From assembly GCA_009746045.1 (NCBI GenBank), contig RPFO01001649.1:2501-66500 (forward strand): a stretch of 64,000 nucleotides of DNA, in the 5' to 3' direction. Origin of the DNA: Mesostigma viride (Eukaryota > Streptophyta > Mesostigmatophyceae > Mesostigmatales > Mesostigmataceae). Below the pieces are notes generated by a model, which was given only the letters and a program-made list of their open reading frames with translations, was not told where the DNA came from and made no database searches. Positions 44,801 to 55,639 of this stretch are shown in pieces. A program made the translations under genes and the position numbers. How positions within the stretch are numbered: position 1 is the stretch's first letter; the number at the start of each line of letters is the position of its first letter.

Positions 44801-46825
44801 CCGGAGGAGGCAGGCCATGGGGGTGGGGCGGAGGAGGGGGGCCGGAAGGACTCGTTGGGTGGCCGCAGCCGTGTTTCACAAACACCCGAGGATGAGAGGC
44901 CCCGTCCAGCCCCTGCCCCTGGTGGCGACACCCAGGTGGGCACGACGTTCTCTCAGGCAGACACACAGCCACTGGTGAAGGGGGTGGATGATGGGGCAGG
45001 GACGCGGCCACTCCCGCAAACGCAGGTGCCTACGCAGGAGTCGTTGGTCCAGGCGAGCGTGCGGGGAGGAAGCATGGGCGCGGGCACGCGGGTGGCGATG
45101 TCTGTGTGGGAACGCCAGGCAGCCGCTGCTCAGGCAGCTGATGGGGCTGGCCCACGAGATGGCTCCATGGACGAGGCGGATGATGGGGCGGATGAGCCAC
45201 ATGGGGATGGCCCACGAGAACGTTCCATGGGGGACCATGCGCTAGCACGTTCCACAGGGATTAATCCACGTGCCCCCGTGGAGAATGACCTCGCGGACCG
45301 GGACGCCGAGACGCAGGCGGTGGCCTCGCAAGACTACCACTTGCTGGGGGAGACCCAAGGGGATGCTGATGTGGCAGCCCGGTTAGAGATCCACCAGGTG
45401 ACGATGTCATCGCGAGTTTCGCTCCAGACGCAGCCGACCAGGGAACAGGGGGCGCGGGCGTCTGCGCAGGCGGGGGACGGGAGAGGCGGGAGAACTCTTC
45501 TGGACTCGCCCTATGCGGCGCATGGTGCCGATTCTGCGCGCGCTGCGCATGCTGCCGATTCTTGCTATGCTGCCCGTGCCACCGGCGCTATTCATGTTGG
45601 TGCCAATACTGCCAACGGCACCAATCGTGCCAAGCCGGGTCCCAGCGGCGGGAAGACACCACCGGGGGTCATTACCTCGCCCACCCGGTCAATGAGGCAG
45701 CACCCACAGGGCATGGTGACCGGCGGCAGTGGCCACACAGAGGGCGGCGGGCCAGGACATGTGTCGGCACGGGAGCCGCTGTTGCGCGGCGCAAGAGCGG
45801 CACCTACCTTGGAGGTTGGGCACATGTCGCCAGGCACTCGAGTTGCCACTCCCGGTGCCAGAATTGTGAGCGGGGACGCGGCTAGCCATGCTGTGCGTGG
45901 AGGCAGTGGCACCGCAGCCCCGGACTCGTCGCCACAGGGGCGTAGGGATGGGCATCCGGCGGGGCCTGGGGCATCCCCTAGTAAGGATAGGGCGCAGCCG
46001 AGTAGGGCTTCTTCGGGGGGCGCTGTACCGTCTGCGTCGCCGACCCGGCGAGGAGTCACCCTGGCACCTCGGGTTCTGGACAGGGCCTGGCCGGATGTTA
46101 CGGAGGGGGGTACAAAGGCAGGGTCATCGAACCCCATGCCGCAGGTGGGCAGGGGGAAGGGGTCTCGTGGACAGGTGGCGGATGTGGGTGCGTCGATGGG
46201 CAGCCCTCGGGGTTGTGCTGGGGACGCGAGCGCGCCTGCAGGGTCGACCCCGCCCGGAGCCAGGGTCAGGAGGAACGTGGATGGCGACGCCGCCACCTTG
46301 GCTAGCGTGGTGGCTGGGGACAGACAGGCTATTGGTGGTGCTGCTGATGTTGGTGATGTTGTTGCTGCAGCTGCTGGCGGTGCTGGTGGAGCAGGCACTG
46401 GTCCCGGTAGAGCTGGTACGGGGGTAAATGGACCTGCTCCTGGCATGAGGGCTGATGTTGCTGGTGCCAATGGCGCAGCGTCCATCACGACAGGCTCGCC
46501 GCTGCGGCCCTCCACCACGGGTGGTGACAAGGGAAAAAGTGTGGGCACGCACGCGGTGAGCTCCCTGCCAGGGCGTGCCGCGGCCGCGCGCACGGTGGCT
46601 TCGGGGGCGTCAGAGGGCGGGGCGGGCACCAGCAAGGCCGCAGGATCCCTGGCCACGGGGGCGGGGACACACGCTTGCGGGAGCACAGGCGGGGGCGGGG
46701 CCACAGGATCGGAGCAGCAGGGAGGCACGGACAAGCCGGGAAACTCCCGGGACCCTGCCAAATTGCTGGCGCTGATGGGGATCAAACTCAAGAAGTTTAC
46801 CCGAAAACGGCGTTTTCTGCTTTGA
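41863..46825 (+). CDS. Large low-complexity protein rich in SQ/TQ motifs, three-exon model
   Basis: Proposed exons: 41863-41972 (WQTEPLTEDEPHQDRFFDCT, LPEGEKAE; donor GTATGG), 42562-42800 (acid-rich GSSADEGDDCDEEDEGKEGD; donor GTAGGT) and 43954-46825 (acceptor CTCGGTAG, stop TGA). Phases agree at both junctions. The start codon lies upstream and is unknown. The last exon encodes about 957 residues, very rich in Gly, Ala and Asp. Its first half has about 13 SQ/TQ pairs, for example GTQPMTQAFPDDTQFLDT, GDTQVGTTFSQADTQ and DAETQAVASQDYHLLGETQ. The C-terminus is basic (GIKLKKFTRKRRFLL). Such SQ/TQ clusters are preferred sites of ATM/ATR-type checkpoint kinases, and D-T-Q repeats occur in MDC1-like BRCT proteins, but no BRCT or FHA domain is visible. 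The function is inferred only, and may be nuclear. The long frame in an otherwise stop-rich region supports coding. Confidence 0.55.
42797..43090. repeat. About 30-bp tandem repeat in the intron after exon 2
   Basis: Nine or ten degenerate units GCTAGGTAGGTTGCTGGCCA plus CTTTATAA, each containing a GTAGGT that resembles a donor site. The true donor of the preceding exon (42801) is the first of these, so alternative donors are possible. Confidence 0.75.
43435..43690. repeat. About 21-bp tandem repeat in the same intron
   Basis: Units of the form TTGTATGGGTTATCAATATTG with substitutions, about twelve copies. Because the period is a multiple of three, both strands show repeat-derived open frames (Gly-Leu-Ser or Asn-Pro-Tyr patterns). 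They are not taken as genes. Confidence 0.8.
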
Positions 46826-47969
46826 AAAGATGAATGTTCATCTTACTTCTTGTCATTCTTATCATTATTCTTGATTGTGGTATATTTTTCTGTGGGGCAA
46901 TGGCATGCAGCTTGGAGTGCCACACCAGGCAACTTGTTTATACATGCTCCTATTTTCGATCCAGCTTGCCATGCCACTGACCCACATGCGGGGCTTAACC
47001 ACCCGGCCCCACAACCCCTACACATCCTATTCCACTTTGCGTACTGAGCGCTTTGAAGACGATTCTTGAACTCTTCTAATCACGGATGATGATGGTGCGT
47101 GCACATGTGTGACACATATTAATTAATCAAGCACGTGCCCCCGTCGGGGTGTCACGGAGCACCTGATCGAGTGCTTTTAATAACTGAGTGTGCACAGCGG
47201 GCAGGGGGCAGAGTGTTGTCTTTTATGGCTCGCAGTCACGTTGGTGGGTAACCTATAACAACATGTGTTGATCGGTGCATCAACCAACTGGTGGTAATTC
47301 ATACAAGTTTGTGTTCACCCATCTTGTCTGTGTTGATTGGTGTTGGTATTTGATGAGCTTATGTGGGCTATGTGTTGATATGGTATTGTGACTAATCGAG
47401 TGGGCGGAAGTCTGTAAGTGATCGGAAGTTGAGTACTTTCGGCTGTGGCCGATGTGTGTGGCGCCGCGCCGGTACTTGTGCAGTTTTTTCTACTTGCGGT
47501 GGTATCGCTCTATTTCTGGGTACTTTGTGGCGTCGCGTTGATAGCTTCAGTTCGCGGTATGTGTGTCTTGTGGTTGAGCTGATGCGTTGCGGTGATGATC
47601 CACAAAGGCAGCCGTCATTACATTTTGGGGCGCAATCACCATGTGAGTGCGCGCACCTACGGGCCTAAGGGCTGCGGGCTATGGATCTGAGCACAATACC
47701 CACTACCACCATCTTCGAGGATCTTCGCCAACTCCTTAAGCTTGTAATTGATGCTTTATTTAACACAGAGACCCCCCCCCTTCGGAATCAATTAATTTTA
47801 ATTAATCAACACTAAGAGCGACTAGATGACCTTGATGGGGGGGCCGGAAACATCTTCTCCTTGGCACAAGCTCTACAAACAGGTCATGGACTGGCTGGAT
47901 CGCGTAGTATCTCCGCACATCTGAACCCTGTGATGCCAGATCTCCTTTGCGGCCGTTCCGAGCTTGGCA
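46826..47969. other. Intergenic; short family-B 3' end
   Basis: 47119-47225 is a - strand 5'-truncated family-B 3' end (TTAATTAATCAAGCACGTGC, then a CCCCGTCGGGGTGTCACGGA variant of the usual hairpin, then GTGCTTTTAATAACTG). No gene is supported in the rest, including 47230-47800. Confidence 0.5.
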
Positions 47970-48125
47970 AGTTGGATTCGTTATCCACATCGTCGCGTCG
48001 CTGCAGCAACACGATGTTGTCTGGCATGTATACGCGGGCTTTTGGTTCCCGCCGCACATTTGAAAGTGCTGTCCTCCGGATTTTCGCCTTTGCACCGTGT
48101 GCAGTTCTTGGACGTTTGGAATCAT

Positions 48126-50148
48126 TAATTAGTTAATTAATTAAACTCGTGCTCCCGTTGGGGAGTCACGGAGCACCGAAGTGCTTTTAATCCCTGTGTG
48201 TGCACAACACGAGAGAGGGCAGAGACCCCCTTTCTCCTTCATGCCAAAGGCATGCTACAGCTGCAATCGGACAGCCTATTAAAGGATCCGGCAGGATCTG
48301 CGGGTGCAACTAGAATATAAGACCCATGTGAGCATGTCGATCATAACTTGAGGAGCGTGGGCAAGTAATCTGGGCATATAGCCAGGACGTAGCTGGCATG
48401 GCTGTACGAGGACTAGGCTAAGGCTATGGCTGGTGGTGTACCGTGCGTTAGCGGTGCACGTGACTAGGTATGTGGGCACAGCTAGGCAAACATTCTCAAG
48501 CATGGCTGCCATAGCGGCAGTTACTACCGATGGATGCAAGCTAGAGCTATTACGCAAGCTATTCTAGCCCGCTGGGGGCGTCCACATCTTGTGGTTGATC
48601 ATCAGGTCCCCGCGCCCTCCAGTACACCTTGGGCTTCTGGGGGTCCTGCTTGTGGCGGAGGTATTCCGGCCACAGGTCGCGTCGCTGCTGCTGCTGAGCA
48701 GGGGTCACGTCGTCGTCCAGCGTCCAGGTGAGGTCGTGCAACCTCTTGCGACGGAAGAGGAACCGTTGCTTGTCCTCACGGGAGGGCCGGGAAGGTGAGC
48801 AGGACTGGTGGGGGAGCCGCCTTGTCCCGTGAGTGGGGAAGGCGGTGGCACCTACGCAGTTCTAGATACCTCACCTACCAGGCCCATGAGGGTAAGGAGC
48901 TGGTCCTTGAGCTCGTCGGCAAGGGAGGTTGACGTCTCACCTGGCTTCTGGGGGAAACGTCGAGGCAGCACCACTCGGCACTCGCAGCGAGCGCGGTCGG
49001 TGGCCTCCCGTTGGTTGGCCTGGCGGTGGTCCTCCAGCTCCTGGCGCTTCGCGGCGATGGCGTCGGTGGTTGAGGCGGTAGCTGACTGCAGCAGGTCCGC
49101 ATCGGAGAGCGGCGGGAGGTCGCCAGCATCCTGCCGGGGTGGCTGGGATGCGATGGTGGCCGTCTGCTCCGCTATCTTTGGGACCTGCATGTGGCCAGGG
49201 CCTCGGTGTGGGCGGTGAATGGTGATGGCTTCAAGTTTCTTCATGAGCACGCCGCACGTCCCCTCCACCTGGTTCAGGTGGGAGAGGAGTGCGGCATGCA
49301 CGCCTCCGGATGCCTGCGCCGTGGTCTGCAGCGCCGTGAGCTGAGGTTGTAGCGTGTGTGCGTCCTTGGTTTCCGTCATCGTATTGGAGACCTTGGCTTC
49401 CACCGTGTTGAGCGATGTGGTCATCAATGTCATCTTCTCGGCCAGCGGCCAGGTCACGTGCTCCTTCAGCACTGCTCGGATGTCATCCTAGCTTGCCGAG
49501 GGAGGGAGCGGCCGGTGTGGTTGCCGGCTGCGCAGGCCGAGCTGGGTTGCGGAGCCGAGCGACGAGGTCGCGTTCAGTGAGCGCGCTTGGAGAAGCTGAA
49601 GATGATTGCGAGCTGGCGATGGTTGAATTCTGGCAGAGCAAGAACCCCTCCACCTAATTGTCGGCGGGGATGGGCCATGTGGCCCCATGGAGCTTGTGTT
49701 CCCGTGCGTAGTAATGCACTATCTCGGTGCATTGTGCGTCGGTCAGTCGCAGCCAGCCGCCGTGAACGTAAAGCATGCGAAGTCTAAGTACTGTCGCCAT
49801 TTGCTTGAACATTTCGTAGCAGAATTTCTTGGGCTCTGGCGAGGCGCTTGGCGATGGGTTTGCTGGCGGTGGGTTTGCGGGCCCAGTCAACTGGGCAAGG
49901 ACGAGGGCGAGTGGGTTGGGCTGGGAGGCGGAAAGCTCCTTTTCCAACCCCCGTTTTGCTTTTGGAGTCGTCATAGCTGCTTGTCACGTGCTGCTTTTGG
50001 AGTCGATACTGCGTTTCAGCCGTAACCGATTATACTGGCGAGTGCGTCTTAAAAAGGCGCATCGAATGCAAGTGGTCTGACCGGATTAGGGGCTCAGACG
50101 CAAAAGATCGAAACTCCGCCGTCAACCATTTTCGTGATGACTGATGTC
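48126..50148 (-). mobile_element. Intact-length family-B ORF1-only retroelement (B4), 2023 bp
   Basis: CGTTTGGAATCAT is perfectly duplicated at both ends (48113-48125 and 50149-50161). The 3' end has a TTAATTAATTAACTAATTAA-type tail (48126-48145), a 400-base 3' UTR and a single ORF1; a short leader lies at the 5' end. There is no room for an ORF2 (endonuclease/reverse transcriptase). This makes it a half-LINE: a non-autonomous element presumably mobilised by a related autonomous LINE. The 3' terminal hairpin GTGCTCC..GGGAGCAC is shared by all family-B copies. Confidence 0.9.
48556..49974 (-). pseudogene. ORF1 of the family-B half-LINE, about 470 codons, broken
   Basis: ATG at 49974 starts MTTPKAKRGLEKELSASQPN. 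A conserved WLRLTDAQCTEIVHYY block follows, then an in-frame TAG at 49654-49656 where the other copy reads through (DNVEEFLAL). After that come ASPSALTERDLVARLRNP; DDIRAVLKEHVTWPLAEKM and a long heptad-like region to LNQVEGTCGVLMKKLEAI (a likely trimerising coiled coil); DRARCECRVVLPRRFPQKP; RKRLHDLTWTLDDDVTPAQQ, WPEYLRHKQDPQKPKVYW and the terminal block. Coiled coil followed by a basic RNA-binding half is the L1 ORF1 plan. At least two frameshifts and one stop disrupt this copy. One frameshift is an extra base in the VYWRGGD codons near 48616. Confidence 0.78.
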
Positions 50149-50484
50149 CGTTTGGAATCATGGCATGGCTATGAACGTAATGACTGACTAGCTAGACCTT
50201 TTCAGTGGTTTTCCATTTGCGGGTATTTCCTCGTAAATGGTGGGAGAGCGATCGCAGCAATGGTGCTCACCACTAGACACTCCGGCCTGGCCAGTTAGGC
50301 TCGAAACACACGCCCTGATCAAGCAAGCTGTTTCCGGCCCCACAGTCTAGGTCATCTAGCCGCTCTACACGTAAGCCAGCCATAACTTCAATGCACGAGG
50401 CTACACATTTCCATCACCATTCATCTTCATCATCTTGAACGACTCAGTCGAACACGCGGACAAGATAACGGCAGGCTCGAGCTA

Positions 50485-50600
50485 CCATGGTCCGGATTCC
50501 CCCGATTTCTGGCCTGCGTTGGTTGTCTCCTTGATCTTCCGGGGTGTGGGTCCGGATTCTCCAGATTTCTGGCCTGCGCTGGTTGTCTCATTGATCTTGC
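50485..50600 (+). repeat. Duplicated SINE-like 3' terminus
   Basis: GGTCCGGATTC..GATTTCTGGCCTGCG(C/T)TGGTTGTCTCCTTGAT appears twice in tandem (50490-50534 and 50550-50597, the second reading TCATTGAT). The same terminus is found at 12506-12533 and 24884-24945, and its end at 56265-56278. Confidence 0.65.
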
Positions 50601-51232
50601 TCCATCAGAGCGTGTGTTTCGAGCCTAACTGGCCGGGAGTGTCTAGTGGCCGGTGAGCACTATTACTGCGATCGCTCTCCCACCATTTACGTGGAAATAC
50701 CCGCAAATGGAAAACCACCGAAAAGGTCTAGCTAGTCGGGCATTACGTTAGCCATGGGCACCATGTTTTCAAACGTCCAAGAAAACTGCACACCGACGGT
50801 GCAAAGGCAAAAATCCGTAGAACATCACTTTCAAATGTGCGGCGTGAACCAAAACGCCCACGTATGCCAGAAAACATCCTGTATACTGTAGCAACGCGAC
50901 GGTGGGGACAACGAATCCAGTGCCAACTTTACCAATTACCTTCGCCGCGCGCGAAAGAGAAACGCATTCTCCCACACTCCCACGCACCCGCCAACAGACC
51001 TGTCGTGAAACTGGCAGATCGTGGCAATGCCGGGTTTTTCGAATTTTGCCCCCGAGCGCAAGACCGAGTTGCACCCCGCATGAGGGAGGAGGGGCGGCGC
51101 CCCGGCAGTTGTCCCGAGGCCCGACACTGTCGTCCTGATTTTGGACAGGACTCACAGGAGCACGTGGATCCTATTTTATTACCCGCTATACGCCTTGCGC
51201 TATAACGGAGAAGTTGGTGGGGGTAAAAACTA

Positions 51233-51535
51233 CCGTAGTGGCTCTTATATCAGCCGGTACGCCTAATTATGTACGAATCGACCCCGTACAGGCCGAAAAA
51301 AAACCTCCTTCCGGCCTCGTACATCCGAAGATATCACCCTCAGATGCTACGATATAGGTATGAGGGGCCTCCATATGTTGCCCCTAGGGCACTGTCTCCC
51401 AAATATACCTACGATATACCCTTACGATATACCTACGTACACTAAGAAAAAATCCCCAAAACCCCGTACGCGTAACAAAAATCGCTAAAAGCCCTCGTAC
51501 GATAATTAAGCGTACACATATAAGAGCCACTACGG
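51233..51535. mobile_element. 303-bp MITE flanked by TA
   Basis: Ends CCGTAGTGGCTCTTATAT are inverted at both sides (51233-51250 and 51518-51535), each preceded or followed by TA (51231-51232 and 51536-51537). A TA duplication with short inverted ends is typical of Tc1/mariner-type MITEs. The interior is rich in TACGATATACC-type motifs and non-coding. Confidence 0.8.
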
Positions 51536-51729
51536 TATCAGGGAAAGCTCGTGCGGGCCGAGATGAAGATTCGAGGGTCGGCGGAGGAATCGGGAAATCG
51601 TCCGTAAAAAACTGTAAGCCGAGATTCTTGATACCTGGAATCGTCTTTTCGACGCACACCAAACTTTCCTTTTCGGCCCGCTGCTGGGGGGTTCGAGTTT
51701 CTTGGTGATGTCTCGCCAAGGTCTTGTCT

Positions 51730-52455
51730 CGGTATTTCTTATTCCGGGGCCCAATGGCCGGCGCCGCGCCAGACTCGCCCGCGTTTGGGCTTTGGGCGTC
51801 TTGGAATTTGGCTTTGGGCGTCTTGGAAGTTGGCTTTGGGCGTTTGCTCTTTTGGCAGATTTCTACACTACACTGGTACTACGTAAAAAAGCACAGACTG
51901 GTGCGACGTAACATTTTTAAACTTGGTAAAATTACCGCCGCACAGCCAGCCAGAACTGGACAAGGTGATGGCCGCAAGTAGTCGTTGCTGGGCTATCGTA
52001 TTTGTAGCATGGGGCGTTTCACCGAGTCTACGGTTAGCATGATGGGGAGGATTCCTAACCTTCATTATGTGGGTTAAGTAGGGGTGCTCATAGTGGCCGG
52101 TTTCCCTCGCTTCCTTGTAAACCAGGCTCTGCGTCAAGATCACAGACGACCGGGTAAGTAGTTGTTCCAGTCTGTTCTAGTTTGTATGACGCCTGCTATT
52201 AGGCGTTCTTGTTATTGTCGTTCATCATCGCCGTGACCGTCGTGGCCAGCAGCGTGCTTTTTTTACATACCGGATGGTGTCGACTTGTTTATTGATAGCG
52301 CATTGGTGAATATCGCTGCATGGAGGAATATCGGCTACAACCCGCGGGAAAGTGCTGGCTCCAATGTTCTTTTTGTATGCAGGATGACGGCACTGCCAAG
52401 CCGGAGACGAATATGACGCTCGTTATAATGCCAGTCATTCAGACCGACTGCGCGA
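51730..52455 (+). repeat. Left arm, unique outer part
   Basis: It matches 61424-62150 reversed. Differences include a 12-base insertion in the right copy (near 62079) and scattered substitutions. A 91-codon frame (52143-51868 on the - strand, 61725-62000 on the + strand, starting MILTQSLVYKEARETGH) is open in both arms with two residue changes, but nothing else supports it as a gene. Confidence 0.85.
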
Positions 52456-53915
52456 CTGGTTGTGGGATACACGTTCCTGGTTGTGGGATGTGTTCCTTGT
52501 TGTGGGATACTTGTTCCTGGTTGTGGGATGCACGTTCCTGGTTGTGGGATAGTCGTTCCTGGTTGTGGGATGTGTTCCTGGTTGTGGGATACTTGTTCCT
52601 TGTTGTGGGATGCACGTTCCTGGTTGTGGGATAGTCGTTCCTGGTTGTGGGATGTGTTCCTGGTTGTGGGATACTTGTTCCTGGTTGTGAGATACACGTT
52701 CCTGGTTGTGGGATGCACGTTCCTGGTTGTGGGATGTGTTCCTGGTTGTAGGATACTTGTTCCTGGTTGTGGGATGTGTTCCTGGTTGTGGGATGCACGT
52801 TCCTGGTTGTGGGAAACACGTTCCTGGTTGTGGGATACTTGTTCCTGGTGGTGGGAAACACGTTCCTAGTTGTAGGATACACGTTCCTGGTTGTGGGAAA
52901 CACGTTCCTGGTTGTAGGATACACGTTCCTGGTTGTGGGAAACACGTTCCTGGTTGTGGGAAACACGTTCCTGGTTGTGGGAAACACGTTCCTGGTTGTG
53001 GGAAACACGTTCCTGGTTGTAGGATACTTGTTCCTGGTTGTGGGAAACACGTTCCTGGTTGTGGGAAACACGTTCCTGGTTGTAGGATACACGTTCCTGG
53101 TTGTGGGAAACACGTTCCTGGTGGTGGGAAACACGTTCCTGGTTGTGGGAAACACGTTCCTGGTTGTGGGATACTTGTTCCTGGTTGTAGGATACACGTT
53201 CCTGGTTGTGGGAAACACGTTCATGGTTGTGGGATACACGTTCCTGGTTGTGGGAAACACGTTCCTGGTTGTAGGATACACGTTCCTGGTTGTGGGAAAC
53301 ACGTTCCTGGTGGTGGGAAACACGTTCCTGGTTGTGGGAAACACGTTCCTGGTTGTGGGATGTGTTCCTGGTTGTAGGATACACGTTCCTGGTTGTGGGA
53401 TACTTGTTCCTGGTTGTGGGAAACACGTTCCTGGTTGTAGGATACACGTTCCTGGTTGTGGGAAACACGTTCCTGGTTGTAGGATACTCGTTCCTGGTTG
53501 TGGGATGTGTTCCTGGTTGTGGGATACTTGTTCTTGGTTGTGGGAAACACGTTCCTGGTTGTGGGAAACACGTTCCTGGTTGTGGGAAACACGTTCCTGG
53601 TGGTGGGAAACACGTTCTTGCTTGTAGGATACTTGTTCCTGGTTGTGGGAAACACGTTCCTGGTTGTGGGAAACACGTTGCTGGTTGTGGGAAACACGTT
53701 CCTGGTTGTGGGATACACGTTCCTGGTTGTGGGAAACACGTTCCTGGTTGTGGGAAACACGTTCCTGGTTGTAGGATACTTGTTCCTGGTTGTGGGAAAC
53801 ACGTTCCTGGTTGTGGGATACACGTTCCTGGTTGTAGGATACACGTTCCTGGTTGTGGGATGCACGTTCCTAGTTGTGGGATAGTCGAGCCTAGTTGTGG
53901 GATGTGTTCCTGGTC
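52456..53915. repeat. 21-bp minisatellite, left arm
   Basis: About 70 units of GTTCCTGGTTGTGGGATACAC with variants GGGAAACAC, GGATACTT, GGGATGT and GGATGCAC. Long frames in all phases (TTRNVFP, NQERVSH, VPGCGKH patterns) come from the period of 21. The right arm holds the same array reversed at 60296-61412 with fewer units. Confidence 0.95.
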
Positions 53916-54660
53916 CAAATATAAAGGGGCACGGGAATTAGCGATAGCAGAGGGGGCTCGGGAATAACGTTAGCAGAGGGGCACGGGCACTAACGTTAGT
54001 GAAGGGGCACGGGCACTAACGTTAGCAGAGGGGGCTGGGCACTAACGTTAGTAAAGGGGCACGGGCACTAACGTTAGCAGAGGGGGCTGGGCACTATCGT
54101 TAGTAAAGGGGCACGGGCACTAACGATAGCAGAGGGGGCTGGGCACTAACGTTAGTAAAGGGGCACGGGCACTAACGTTAGCAGAGGGGCACGGGCACTA
54201 ACGTTAGTAAAGGGGCACGGGCACTAACGTTAGCAGAGGGGGCTGGGCACTAACGTTAGTAAAGGGGCACAGGCACTAACGTTAGCAGAGGGGCACGAGC
54301 ACTAACGTTAGTAAAGGGGCGCGGGCACTAACGTTAACAGAGGGGGTGTGGGAATAAAGTTAGTGAAGGGGGGTGGGCATTAACGATAGCAGGGGGGGGA
54401 GGGCACTTACGTTAGCAGAGGGGTGTGGGAACTAATGTTAGCAAAGGAGGGGGGGGCACTAACGTTAGCAGAGGGGGCTGGGCACTAACGTTAGTAAAGG
54501 GGCACGGGCACTAACGTTAGCAGAGGGGGATGGGCACTAACGTTAGTAAAGGGGCACGGGCACTAACGTTAGCAGAGGGGTGTGGGAACTAATGTTAGCA
54601 AAGGAGGGGGGGGCACTAACGTTAGCAGAGGGGGCTGGGCACTAACGTTAGCAGAGGGGT
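53916..54660. repeat. About 26-bp ACTAACGTTAG minisatellite, left arm
   Basis: About 28 units of GGGCACTAACGTTAGTAAAG, GGGCAC, alternating with a GCAGAGGGGGCT form. Each contains the palindrome CTAACGTTAG. The right arm counterpart is 60034-60295 with about ten units, so the arms differ mainly in unit number. Confidence 0.93.
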
Positions 54661-54661
54661 T

Positions 54662-55230
54662 GTGGGAATTAGGGCCACGCACTGCCGGCAGTTACCACTC
54701 CCTGTGATGATTGCATGGATGGCTTGTGGGTTCTGGCATGGGGTAGCACTGCCGGCAGTTACCACTCCTTGTGATGACTGCATGTCCCCGGCTTGTGTGT
54801 TCTTGCATGGGGTGGCACTGCCGGCAGTTACCACTCCTTGTGATGACTGCATGTCCCCTTGACGCAAGGACGGCTTGTGGGGTCTTGCATGGCGTGGCAC
54901 TGCCGGCAGTCACCACTCCTTGTGATGACTGCATGTCCCCGGCTTGTGTGTTCTTGCATGGGGTGGCACTGCCGGCAGTTACCACTCCTTGTGATGCCTG
55001 CATGTCCCCTTTATGCAAGGACGGCTTGTGGGGTCTTGCATGGGGTGGCACTGCCGGCAGAGGATACTTGTTCGTGGTTGTGGGATACACGTTCCTAGTT
55101 GTGGGATAGTCGTTCCTGGTTGTGGGATACTTGTTCCTGGTGGTGGGAAACACGTTCCTGCTTGTGGGATACTCGTTCCTGCTTGTGGGATGCACGTTCC
55201 TGGTTGTGGGATACTTGTTCCTTCACATGT
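54662..55230. repeat. 67-82-bp GCCGGCAG repeat, then 21-bp units again
   Basis: Six units begin GCCGGCAGTTACCACTCCTT, with GTGATGACTGCATGTCCCC and TTGCATGGGGTGGCACT. Two carry an extra AAGGACGGCTTGTGG-type segment. From 55061 to 55225 the 21-bp GTTCCTGGTTGTGGGATAC units resume. Both are absent from the right arm, so this marks the left edge of the centre. Confidence 0.85.
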
Positions 55231-55307
55231 TCGCCGTTATTCCTCCATGCAGTTATTCCTACACGCACATCAAGATAGAGCTATTAAATATTTCCTTGTA
55301 CATCCAA

Positions 55308-55637
55308 TGATGCTACGTCTTGGCTATGCTCACATTACTTGCCCACGCTCCTTGTTATGATAAGCTCACATGGGTCTCATTGCACCCACAGATCTTGCAG
55401 GATCGTTTAGCGTGTCCGATTGCAGCTGTGGCATTAATTAATTAATTAATTAATTAGACTCGTGCTCCCGTTTGGGAGTCACGCAGCTGTGGCATGCCTC
55501 TAGCATGAAGGAGAAAGGGGGTCTCTGACCTTCCTTCCTGTTGTGCAAACAAAGGGATGAAAGGCAGTTCGGGCTCCGTGACTCCCCAACGGGAGCACGA
55601 GTCTAATTAATTAATTAATTAATTAATTAATTAATTA
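55308..55637 (+). mobile_element. Family-B 3' end with a 49-bp family-B insertion inside
   Basis: A + strand family-B 3' UTR runs from about 55308 to a (TTAA)n tail at 55602-55637. It is interrupted at 55434-55482 by a - strand fragment consisting only of a TTAATTAA tail and 27 bases of the family-B terminus. GCAGCTGTGGCA is duplicated exactly around it (55422-55433 and 55483-55494). It therefore records a second, almost completely 5'-truncated integration. Confidence 0.85.
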
Positions 55638-55639
55638 CC

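Larger units (their letters stand above)
47970..50925. mobile_element. Inverted-repeat (foldback) element, left arm split by family B
   Basis: The right arm is 50595-50925. The left arm is 47970-48125 plus 50162-50330, interrupted by the family-B insertion at 48126. Arms share ACGTAATG..CGACTAGCTAGACC, GGTTTTCCATTTGCGGGTAT, GGTGGGAGAGCGATCGCAGT, and in the outer part CTGCACACGGTGCAAAGGCG. The 265-bp centre (50331-50594) holds two copies of the SINE-like terminus. Arms are about 320 bases, roughly 85-90% alike by eye. No transposase or clear target duplication was seen. Confidence 0.72.

Noticed and set aside
52439-53918. Repeat proteins of 200-350 codons in both arms of the 10.4-kb element
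   Set aside because: The 21-bp period keeps all frames open; the frames differ between arms and units vary in length, breaking any protein.
53916-55060. CRISPR-like array
   Set aside because: Units are contiguous or vary gradually without unique spacers; the genome is eukaryotic and no cas genes are present.
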